The position numbers were made by a program, and so were the translations under genes. Of a stretch of 64,000 nucleotides of DNA, positions 49,301 through 59,740 are shown in pieces. This DNA is from Zhengitettix transpicula. Taxonomy: Eukaryota; Arthropoda; Insecta; Orthoptera; Tetrigidae. The notes under the pieces are model-generated. The model ran no database searches and had not been told where the DNA came from. It saw only the letters and a program-made list of their open reading frames with translations. Where the stretch lies: NCBI GenBank assembly GCA_037074705.1, contig CM073595.1, forward strand, positions 49,099,639-49,163,638, written 5' to 3'. Within the stretch, counting starts at the first letter, position 1. Each line of letters starts with the position of its first letter.

Positions 49301-51240
49301 ACTTTATTGCATTTTCTTTAAAAAGTGAAAAAAATCTACAAAAGTAAGTTTTAGGTATCTTTATTTCGAATGAAAAATGTATTTATTACAACAAATCATA
49401 GAGCAACATTGGGGAACGAAGATATAATGTCAAGAAAACGTATTAAAATGTCAGTATTTAATTATTATTCCCTAATAAAGATAATTATCGGTGCGTAATT
49501 TAAGATTCGGAAGTAAATATGTCAAATATTATTTCCTTACGTTGCCCTATAAGAAAAATTTAATTTAATTGTCTCTACTATATTGTCATTCCGTGTAACA
49601 GAAAGAAATATCACAGTTGGAAATAAACTTCAACTTGAATTTTGCAAAGTAGGCAAAACATTAAATTACTACTAATTTATGGTAAATTAAATTAAGTTAA
49701 AAATGAAGTAAACCGATGAAAATATATGAAAATATGAAAATTTAAAATTAAAGAAAGAAAAATAAATACAACACGGTTTAGCAGTTAGGAAATTAAATTT
49801 TCCATCCGGGAAGTAAGAATAAAATATCAAACAAACGTATTAAGATATGGTATAAATATTTTCTGTGATGGTAAAGAAGTGAAGGCTTTTTCAAAAATAT
49901 TTCTAAAAAAGGTGCTAATTATTTTGTAATAATAACCTTTTTGGAAGTTAAAAAATCATACGATAAGCAGTCCATAATTAGATAAGAGAAAAAATATTTA
50001 TTATACAAAGCATACATAAATAAAATGGAAATCTGAAAACAATTAAAAATTTAAAAACAAACCCCTGTGCGAAAACACTTCCACACTTAAAATAAATATG
50101 CCGAAATGTTCCTATATTTAATACATAACACAGACCCGGCCGACACGGAGAAAATGTCCTAAGATATGCTCACTATGTTACTATTTGTTAAGAAAAAAAT
50201 CCACTGGTAAAAGCGATGTGTAATTTTTAGAAACAGCAACAAAAAAGTTATTTATTGTGCGAAAATTCTTTGCAAAATTAAAAATAGCAGGAACCGAATC
50301 AGAAAAAGGTGGTTATATATTCTACCTGACCTGAGTAATTAATTAAAACATACAGACTAGTAAACGTACAATGACCTCACTGAAAATATGGTAGACTATG
50401 TTATTTGTCTATAGAAATTTAATAGTAATACTGTATTTAGCGTTCTTCAATTACATATCTCTTAGCGCGGTTGTAACAGATACAACATCAAAAAATACTA
50501 AGTTATTTAAAATATTCTTTACATTAAACCTCAGGTGTAAACTTAATTAAATAACAGAAGAGGATATTTCCTTTATCACTCAGAATCCAGCACCAAAGAA
50601 TGTGAAACCTGTAAAATAAGTGCTTCTGTCTAATTCTTTCAATTTGAAGCGTAGAAAATTTGTTCTAGTTTTACAATTGAGTTCATTCAAAATTATTATA
50701 ATTTATGATGGTTTATTTTCTCTTTCTACTGGTCATAATCATTTCAATAAATTAGGTTCATTAATTTTACTCGTTTATTACAAATTAGTGTATTTATTTA
50801 AACATTCAAACAGAGAGATATAAAAAATAATAAGAATTCAAGAATGTTTGCGTATGGACTCTGATATATTATTTTACGCATCGAAATCCTGGTATTTAGG
50901 AAATACGCAGTTCTCTCTCAAAGGAAATTACTTAATTAGAAGTAGTTAATTAATGTAAAACATGATATAAAATAGTACACTTATTATAAATGAACAATTA
51001 TACGTAAGAATATTAGATTCAATGTAAAAGTATCCGAGAGTACAGACTAAATATTGGGGAACACGATTTCTGTAATCGAATAAAAATATTCGCCACTACA
51101 TTTATATTATGGCAAAGTTATATTTATGCTAGATTCAGTGTATTGTATTCGATAAAACGAATTGTAGAATCTGTATACATAAGTTTTTTTTAATTCTGTT
51201 TAAAGTCGCTTTGTAACAGTTCAAATAAACGTCTTGTTAC
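49301..51240. other. AT-rich stretch, no gene
   Basis: Nothing recognised apart from a 67-codon hydrophobic frame at 50620-50823. Confidence 0.5.
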
Positions 51241-51430
51241 TTGGTGTTGAGCGTCAAAAGACATTATGTACTGTATTGTTTGATTCCTACGGTGAATAGG
51301 GTGGCACGGTCACGCGCGGGACCGTCTTCCTTGTTCGAAGACTGGTTTTTGATCAAAATAAAAGGGGCCACGTGAGTCCGAAACATGTCCTTGCGACTCC
51401 CCTTCACGCCAGTACCGAAAAGAATCTAAG
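51241..51430. other. short GC-richer island with a small palindrome
   Basis: Includes GTCACGCGCGGGACCG and the 12 bp palindrome TTTTGATCAAAA near 51347-51358, then GGGGCCACGTGAGTCCG. No frame recognised. Confidence 0.3.
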
Positions 51431-53130
51431 CATACAAAAAAAACAATGTTTTCAATTTCAACACACGTCTTAAATAAGGTGTTTGTGATCCTCAGAACCA
51501 AAAAGTAATACGCTCTGTTTACATTGACGGTGGAACAATTCCATGATTACAAGAAACAATACACACAGGTTTCTGAAGTTGAGTATAGTGTTATAGCAAA
51601 ACCAAAATTTGGTATTTCTAACAACTGTGCAGAGAATTATTCACAAAAATAGTTAATAATGTTGGAAAATGCTTCCAGTTTAATATTTAATAATAATTTT
51701 ATTCGACATCCGCTTTTTTTGAAAAAGAGGCGTTCTCCAGAAATTTCCTAAATGTTTTATAACGAGTTCAAAAATCAGAGGTCTTACGCCATCATCCAAA
51801 AAGTTTCAAAACTTTTTACAAACACTTCTCTGAAAAATATTCTCAATATTTCTTGAAGTACTTACGTAGATATTCAGTGCGAAAAATATCATTTCCTGTC
51901 ATTTTAAGACTCGGAATCAGACGGAAATTGTTAGCGATTACAAGGCACTAAATGTAACTTATATAAATTCTTATACCAACGAACTTAATAAATGTCTTCT
52001 ACCAGGAAGTAGATATTTTCGAGGGCTATAAAAAATATCCATCTGGTTATGATGAACGAACAAAATAAATTACCACCCGAAAATCTGAAACTCCGTCGTC
52101 GTCGAAACCGTATTTTATTTTACAGAGCCCAACAAACCCCGTTTACCAAACAATTTTAAGAAGGGAATTATATTTAAAATTGGCAGGTGCTGTAATTACT
52201 TTTAAACAATTATATGACGTTATTTACAGTTAGTGTGAAACAACAATAGTCAGAGTGTAAGGTGCGGTTAACAATCGCATTTCACGGAAGACTAACAAAA
52301 TTAATGTTGTGAACCGGATTAAATAATGGGAGAACGTGCTAAGCTCGTGTTATTATACAAATAAAATGCAGTTCAATTTTCATAACAGAAAATACTTTAC
52401 ATTCAAGCCTTTATCATTACAAATAATTGGAGTTAGTACGTATATATTATTACTGTGTAACGTTTATTACTATTAAGACTGACTTCATCTAACGACGCCT
52501 TAGTTTATGTTTCAAATATTTTTTCCTATAAATTACCGCGTATTAATGAGTTAATAGAACAACTGTCTAAAAGGCTTCCGTCTCCTATAATCCTCGATAA
52601 CAATACGTGCATCCACGTTTTCATTAAGTTTAATTTTCAATTAATAAGAATATAACATATTATTGTGTTAGTATGCGATTCCATCCCATAATATGCGTAC
52701 TATATAAATCTATTTGCAAATTTATAGAATTCACTAGAAAATATATGGAAATTAAACTTTATTTGTGCGTCAATTAAGACACGACATTAAGTACAAGAAA
52801 TAAATAATATCAGACATAAAATTTCCTTTGCGACGAACAAATAATAATATTGAAACACGTGTTTCAATATGATTAAGGTATAAAGTCTCAATAATTCCTA
52901 GTTAAAATCCTGTAATAAAGTCCCGATTATTCTTTGGCTATTTCGAGATGCGATTGTATTGGCAACAAGCTTACAAAATATCGGTACGGGGATATTCGAA
53001 AGTGAATTAGGATATATTTCATGACGTAAAGGAAGCGCTGGACGTCTCGAAAACGTTTCAGTTCTTACTACACCACTTCATACGTTTGCAATTTGACAGA
53101 CTAAGTCCCTCGTAAGGTAATGAATAATTG
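51431..53130. other. AT-rich stretch, no gene
   Basis: Apart from the palindrome at 52847-52870 nothing is recognised. Confidence 0.5.
52847..52870. repeat. perfect 24 bp palindrome centred on CACGTG
   Basis: ATATTGAAACAC at 52847-52858 is followed directly by its reverse complement GTGTTTCAATAT. The centre is the E-box hexamer CACGTG. Read directly. It could bind a dimeric bHLH factor or simply be a cruciform-prone sequence. Confidence 0.9.
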
Positions 53131-53148
53131 CGAGTCTACTGTTTGCAG

Positions 53149-53223
53149 GAGGAATTTATGAGAGATGAGGTTAAGGAGATTTGTTGCGGGACTGAGCCCG
53201 AGTTATCAGAGAACGGCTTCTGA
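53149..53223 (+). CDS. possible short terminal coding exon (speculative)
   Basis: The acceptor-like TCTACTGTTTGCAG ends at 53148. The frame from 53149 reads EEFMRDEVKEICCGTEPELS and then ENGF before TGA at 53221-53223. The peptide has an unusually protein-like, acidic composition for this AT-rich DNA, and in-frame stops occur just upstream of the acceptor. Against it, a perfect hairpin overlaps the last third, no other exon is visible, and short frames like this occur by chance. I do not recognise it. Confidence 0.12.
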   Translation, partial: EEFMRDEVKEICCGTEPELSENGF

Positions 53224-53229
53224 TAACTC
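53200..53229. other. perfect 11 bp stem-loop
   Basis: GAGTTATCAGA, an eight-base loop GAACGGCT, then TCTGATAACTC. Flanks GCCC and CCCG do not extend the stem cleanly. Too short for a microRNA precursor and without a T tail of a Pol III terminator. Confidence 0.9.
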
Positions 53230-53239
53230 CCGTTCTTCG

Positions 53240-53990
53240 AGAAATGGAAGTTCTATCCCATCAAAAAATAATAGTAAATCATCTACAACTGAATACACGC
53301 CGGCTGAATCAATCAAGCAATTCACCTTACGAAACTAAATTAAGAAACGCGTCGCGGGAACCATTAAATTATAGTAGAGATTGTTCTTAACCTAAAATGT
53401 AAACAAAGTTATATAAAAAATCGTGAAGTCGTAAGTATCAAAAAAGAAGCAAATACATACATTCTATTAGCTACTGATTCTATATAAAAATTAATCTTAA
53501 CCTTGTTTTTCAGGAACATAAGCCGTGTGGAAGATAAATCGTTTTTGATAACAAAATTCAAATAAATACAAGTTAGGTAAAAATTTGAACAAATATCAGG
53601 ACTTGTTACTTTTATTAGTCTTTAATAAGATATAAATCTGTTTCTTATATTCCCAAGGAAAAGCTTTAAGGGCACCGCCTGTGCCTCTAAAGCAATGAAA
53701 AAGCGCTTCTTCCCATTATAAATTAGAAAATATCTCTATGATACGTATTCCGTGACTTTGTACGCATTCAAAGGAATAATTCAATAATTTTGGAACATTG
53801 TAAAATATCACGGGTCAGAGAAAAAATAAATTAAATGTCCCATTAACTTATCCAATTTACGATTCTAAAAACACGTTGCCTTATAACAAACGGAGAGGAA
53901 TTTTAGAAATGTATTTAGTCTTCTTGTGTGTATTTGAACTCATATATTTGTGAAGCGAGACAGTCTCATTCATATAAAAAGCTAATTTTG
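53240..53990. other. AT-rich stretch, no gene
   Basis: Nothing recognised. Confidence 0.5.
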
Positions 53991-54180
53991 CCGTTTTTCC
54001 GCGTACTTCTGGTCGGAGTTATGAAGACATGAAGTAGTTTCCAGGCGCAGCAGATACGAGTGTTTTTTATTGCGAGAGACGCGAGATACAGAGCACGCAG
54101 TCGTCCATCGCGTGCTAAAAAGCGGCACAACTTCTCCCCTAGAGAATTAACGTAAAAAAGCACCACTCGCACACCCTTGC
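53991..54180. other. short GC-richer island
   Basis: About 190 bp with GCGCAGCAGATACGAG and TTTTTTATTGCGAGAGACGC, the latter containing a Hox-like TTTATTG word. The 68-codon minus frame is unrecognised. Confidence 0.25.
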
Positions 54181-55140
54181 AATTAATTTCCTCTTATTAA
54201 GAACTCGTTCACAAAATTGAGGAGGGAAGAGTAGTTAAACCTGGCTCGACGTTAATATCAACATTTCTGCCGTCGAGGAAACGAACTTTAAAATTAAAAG
54301 AGAATCTGAGCAATTAATTTTTTCCCCCTGCTATAAAACTGTACCGCATTTTCTCGATTATGAGCTGAAAATTAAAACATCTCAATTAACATTCTGACAT
54401 ATTACAATAATATACTTCCTTTAATTCCTTTATTAAATTTTGTATTTTATTACTACGCCACACAATATCCACCGAGCTGCCGCGCATTTAATATCAATAG
54501 AACAATTAATCATATTCTGTCATAGAATACGTACAGGTACTTAGGTAATAAAAATCTACTAATTTCGGCAGTTATCTTCGCATAAAATGAAAGCATAATT
54601 CTCAGGCATTTACATAAAACTTAAATTTGAAATCACTCTTGAGATAATAATAAATTGAGGTAAATAAATTGAAGTAAATAAAGGAAATAACCAATGGAAT
54701 TACTCAGGTCAAGAAAAAATTTAAAGTGTTGTGCAATTTGAATGACAGGTTATAGATATTTTCTGTCACATTTTACAATTTTCAAACATGAATAAAAAAC
54801 ATTAGAAGCAATAAAAATGTGCCCAATTTGTTAAATATACAAAATAGAAAAGCGCACTCTTATATCACTATTTTTGTCAAGAGTAATAAATTATGACAAC
54901 TTATAAAATTTATCTGCTTAAAATTGAAAAACATGTTTCCATATTATTTTATTCCCGCCGACCTCAGTTGAAGTGAAGAAAATATCCGGTCATTAAAAAA
55001 TATATCTTTCATAAAGTATTACATAAAAACAGACAATAATTCCGGAGTATCTCGAAACATTCCAAAATATCTCAAACCATCGTTTATTGTAGTCTGTTGT
55101 TGCTGTTGATAATCGACGAAATTTTCCTGTTCCTATTCCC
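54181..55140. other. AT-rich stretch, no gene
   Basis: Nothing recognised. Confidence 0.5.
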
Positions 55141-55740
55141 ACAATCCTAAGGGTCATCGCCACTCTGAATAAAACGCAGGACAGCTATCAACGGATCCTC
55201 TTCATACGGAATCGTGATTGCACCTAACGGATTGTTTACCACATTTGAAAAGAATATATACATTAGTATTCGGAGCTGAATTTCTACGTGTCGTCCTTCA
55301 TTCGAAGCTGCAAACGAATTAGGGCACTCTTTTGAAGCTGTCTTCCGTGACAGATGTGTAGGTATTCCTGGACCGATATTGATCATGAAGAGAGGAGAAA
55401 CTCCGCCAGTAGCTGGCGCTAATAATTCATAGTGAGGTTGGTGGGAACGTGCGGTAAACGGGAATTCGATAAAAAAAAATCATCCATTGATTGTGGCATT
55501 GGCATTCAGGCTGGCTTTAGCGCCGTTTTCAAACTTCAATTGAATGTGACAGCTTCAATTACAGTTGTGGGCGAGAATTTCACGAGGCTAGGTTGTTTTG
55601 AGAATTTCAGCTTTCTCTGGAAGAGCGCATTTCAGAGCGCTGATTACGGCTTTTAGGGCGACGCTTAATTGGCTTCGGGACAAAGTTGTAATTCTGTCAT
55701 CTTGACAGCCGCAACACGCTTCACTCAACTGGTTTTTTTT
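55141..55740. promoter_or_regulatory. GC-richer island, candidate regulatory sequence
   Basis: Includes GCCAGTAGCTGGC near 55409, AGCGCATTTCAGAGCGCT near 55623 and a facing pair of TGACAG words (CTGTCATCTTGACAG, 55694-55708), the core bound by Meis/Homothorax-type proteins. A minus-strand frame of 79 codons from ATG (about 110 if read from the previous stop) and a 74-codon plus-strand frame have no recognised domain. Regulatory role is inference. Confidence 0.3.
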
Positions 55741-57890
55741 TCGCGTAAGTTAAACAAAGAAACTCTAAGTACCCAGTATTTAAGACGCTTCTTATTCCGT
55801 GTCAGGGCAGTGAAACACTAAATTCAGTACAGCAGATAAAGTAAATATTATTATTTGCATTACTAAAAAATTCTATAAATACTGCTATGATGATATAGTT
55901 CAGAATTTGTTTCGTCGTGCATTCCAAACAAAATAAGAATCACCAACAAGACAGTTTATTTCAATCAAACATTTAAAAATAATTTTGAATATTCCTGTCT
56001 GTACAATGTTTCATTCGCAGACACAGGACTGGATAAAGAAATATAACCCTCCACAGTTCCATACTTGAATTAACCATCTACACTAAGATTATGAAAATAT
56101 TGAATTATTATACTATGTTTTAATCATGTACAGTCGCCAAGGAAAATTTTGTTGACGCGACTTTAAACCATTCAATAAAAGAAGTGTGTTTAGAGTAAAA
56201 CAGACGTGACATGTATAAAAAAATTTTCATTGCATACATAATAATTGCTTATGAATATTTTATGATTTTGCATGTACCACAATTTCATGGTACTATAATT
56301 GTAATTAAAGAACTAAATTTAATCTCACCATGAAAATTCATATATATAACCAAAATCCTCCAATCTAAGTTTAATTACATACTTGAGCCAATATAATTCT
56401 ATTCATGTATAAAGGCATTCGTTTAAAAGCTAATACCAAATTTATTATTACATTAATTATTGTATTAAAAGTATCGCTCAGCTTCGATGTTTAACTACTC
56501 AGGTATTCCTATTAATTTACACAACGAAAAAAAACTTGTGGGGAAAATGGAATGTAATTTTCTCATACCTAAATACAGTTTCGTATAATAAGAGATTGAA
56601 GTCAAAGTGTTATTTTTACGAGTTGATGCACAAATTTGATATTACGACTTAATTACAGAATACAAAATGTTTTGGACGAGGAATTTTTGAGAGCTGATTA
56701 ATTATTATTTATTTGATAAATCTGGATCGTATTGATTGAAAATATGTAGGAATATCTTTAGTTGCTTCTTAAAGCTATTAGATAAAACATCAGATTTATC
56801 ATTCATATTTTATTTCCTGACATCCTATCAAGCTCAATGAAATAATACACAAGACTTTGACGGAAATAATCCTAGCGATCGGCGGGTAAATATAAAACAG
56901 ATTGAAAATATCAAATACTGCAGTTAAAATATGTATAAGAAAAAATCGTTGGTTCTTATGAAAAGTACGTTTGGCATTAAAACTAACAATTATAAATATA
57001 AAATAATTCCTTCAATAGCTAGTAATGTAAAGGCATGAACAATATTTTGATTGACTGAAATCAACATGAGTTATTATGATTATGATAGTTTTTATTTCAT
57101 TTTATAGAACCTTTCCACGACGTTATACAATATTTAAAATTACAAATAATTATTTCTAAATAAGATAATTTACTAAACCTCGACATGTGACAAATTGAAG
57201 AGAGCACTTATTCAATAAAAAATTGAATATTGAAAACAAGAAAAAATATTTTCCATAAATTTTAGGTTTCAAAGTACAAAACTAACAATAACATAAAAAA
57301 AATTCACTGACACATTCGTTTAAAATTAACACCCTTTTAAGCATTTATTTTATTCGGAAGCTTTAGAGATTCATATTTGACATGGTGTTCTATCCGAAGA
57401 AGCAACGTAATTTTTATTGAATAAATTATAATTAATTAAAAATTTAGAAGTAAGTATGATCTATACTTGCACGGAACATTCTGGCATTGCTTATATGAAA
57501 TATAAAAAGCAATTGAAAATTATTAATAATCAATACTACCGTGTTGAATTAAGAAACAGTTTTGTCTTTGCTGCACAGCTAACGGGCGCATTTGTCAAAT
57601 AATAAATGGTGCTTAATACCATTTTATTAAACGTAAAAAAATGTAATATTGTATTATTATTATATTACACATTTTACTTCAATGGCAGAGTTCCTAAAAA
57701 TCGACGTCTCAGTGCAACAGTGTAACAATGAATTTTTAATAAACACGAAATCATTCTTTTTGGTAATATAACTTTTTATTGTTACAAATGTTCAGGTTTT
57801 TTTATCTTGAACTGTAATATTCTTATATGTTACACTATTGCACTTAGGCAACGATATGTTATTTAATAAATAAATCTTAAAGTAATAGTT
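55741..57890. other. AT-rich stretch, no gene
   Basis: No frame, repeat or island recognised. Confidence 0.5.
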
Positions 57891-58405
57891 ACTGTAGAAG
57901 CTGATGTTTCTCTAGAGAGCAGGAAGAAGCTCTCGCCTCGTTCGGAGTAAAGAAAGACACTGTGGATACCAGAAAGACCAACCATCTAGTCCTTAACCTG
58001 TCCTGCCCCGTCCCGTCCCGTCCCGTCTCCGGAATCGTATAAAAGCCGATACTAGCCCGTTATTATGTTTCCGAAGGCATCGTCCCGTTCTCACGTCGCT
58101 GCGACTCGATTATCAGGTTCCGAGCTGACACTGGGTCATCGGTCCACTTGTCCTAGAAGCGACTTTCAAAGGAAAGAATAATGCGATCGCCCCGACTGGT
58201 CTCGGACTCTACTCAAATTCGGAACTGGACAGGACGAGACGGGACGGTACCAGATCGGAATCCGGGTTTGGGACAGCTTGAAACGTTCGGGAATCAGGTT
58301 AGAGGTCAGATACGGGTATCGCCACTGTAATAAACCTACCGTCCCGGTGAGAATCCTGAGGGTTTGAGCCTCAGTTCAAAATCTCGTTTCGTCCTTACAG
58401 CAATT
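57891..58405 (+). repeat. GC-rich block with (CCCGT)n, a TATA box and inverted GGGAC motifs
   Basis: The block holds CCCGT units at 58007-58027, a consensus TATAAAAG at 58038-58045, a roughly complementary GGACGAGACGGGACGG at 58232-58247 and AATAAA near 58328. It runs from TGTAGAAG (57894) to CCTTACA (58399), so it has a loosely LTR-like layout (TG start, TATA, AATAAA, CA end). No target-site duplication or second copy of the whole block was found. It also shares GGGACGGNACCAGA with 23.88 kb. A solo LTR and a host promoter are both possible. Confidence 0.35.
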
Positions 58406-59275
58406 GTCCGTTTCCTTTTATTTGTTGCTGAGAAATTCTTTTAGTAACGTTGTCACATATCCTAGATTCACTCAGGCGAATAATTAGAAAATTCAAATCA
58501 GACGTACCATTTTGAGTTATTTTACAACTTATGATCAATGATAAAGGAATGCTCCATAACATCGTCTGTAATATGAGGCTTATTTCGTAAACTATGTGGA
58601 AACACTATTTTATTCAGACGTATTTTTAGATAGATACACTAATTATCCTTTGTAAAACAGCCAACAAATCTCATTAGGCTACTGTTCAACCGTGTTCATT
58701 TCGTAAATATATTTTTTAAAGTGCGTTCACAGCGGAAGCTCAGAAAGACAAATTCTATTGACTATTTTACTGAAAAAGAGCCGTGAATGTATAAGTGAAA
58801 AACGGATTCGTTGGTAAAATTAAGAAATAAAAAATAAAGTTAGAGAGTGAAAAATCCGTAATTTTTGTTAGAAGTTAAAGAAGAAAAATACCACTGAGGG
58901 GAACAAAAGCCTATATCATTAGTCTGGGCTGAACTAAAAAGATCCCCGTTTCTAAGGGTTTGGTTTTTCAGAGCATCGATGCTATCAGTTTCTTGAAGAT
59001 GAACTGACTTTCGGTTTGAATATGACGAGACGATTAATCATTTACAAATCATATTCTTATTCATTTCAGCTCACGAAATACAGTCCATATTTTTCCGTCA
59101 ATTTACATATTATTTGTTGCATCCGTAGTACTTGTAGTTCAAATGACAAAAAAAATGTAGGCCTAATTGATTTATAGGTTATAAAATTTTTAAATCAATA
59201 ATATGACTTCGAGTAAATAAAATACTGTCCGTCCGACTACAGAATGCTAAATTAGCTAGCTGCAGTGTACAAATA
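58406..59275. other. AT-rich stretch with one diverged repeat
   Basis: Holds the first copy (58924-58961) of a 38 bp sequence that recurs at 60532-60569; otherwise nothing recognised. Confidence 0.45.
58924..58961. repeat. diverged dispersed repeat, copy 1
   Basis: CTGGGCTGAACTA...AAGGGTTT aligns with 60532-60569 at 30 of 38 positions without gaps. Confidence 0.5.
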
Positions 59276-59740
59276 TTTTTCCATTAAATGATCTCCGCCC
59301 TAAGGAGCGAGACATTTGTGGAGGGAGACTATTCGTGCTGTTTCTTACGTTGAGAACTAGCCACGACTTAAAATCCAAAGATTACGTTTGATTTAATATG
59401 CTGCCATAAACAACTTGAGGTCCGGAGCCTTGTTGATACTGTTCCATAGTTTCAATTATACGAAACTGTCATAAACGGGTCTAATTATTCTGTCAACGAT
59501 CACGTCAATGTGGTATCTCCCGCCATCGGAAGGGCGTGGGACAAGTACCAAATGCCCGACCTACCTGATGCAGGTTTTTATAGGGTTTTGCCTGCATCAC
59601 TTTTAGGCGAATTTCCGGATAGGATCCCTCAACCATAGCCCGGGGGCCCTATTTAATCCTTGGCTACCTTGCTCTGCCTTTCCGCATCCCCCCTTTCACT
59701 CCCTTTCCAATGATATAAGAGGGAGTTGCCACTATGAGGA
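59276..59740. other. GC-richer block with a hairpin
   Basis: TGATGCAGG at 59566-59574 and its exact reverse complement CCTGCATCA at 59591-59599 enclose a 16-base T-rich loop. The block also has CCCGCCATCGGAAGGGCGTG and TAGCCCGGGGGCCCTATT. It has the look of an old repeat or a structured transcript, but no family is recognised and no coding frame crosses it. Confidence 0.35.

Noticed and set aside
48991..49347. 118-codon frame with Gly/Ala-rich segment
   Set aside because: The Gly/Ala part is the translation of the G-rich tract, and the opposite strand gives an equally long Pro/Ala frame, so composition explains both.
55147..55480. Minus-strand frame of about 110 codons ending in FIQSGDDP
   Set aside because: The composition is somewhat protein-like and I checked it for known families without success. 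The start of the open stretch is a T homopolymer region and an opposite frame overlaps it. Kept only as part of a GC-richer island.
58352..58374. T-arm-like hairpin CTGAGGGTTTGAGCCTCAG
   Set aside because: The stem is good but the loop matches the B box at only about 8 of 11 positions and no A box or other tRNA arm is present.
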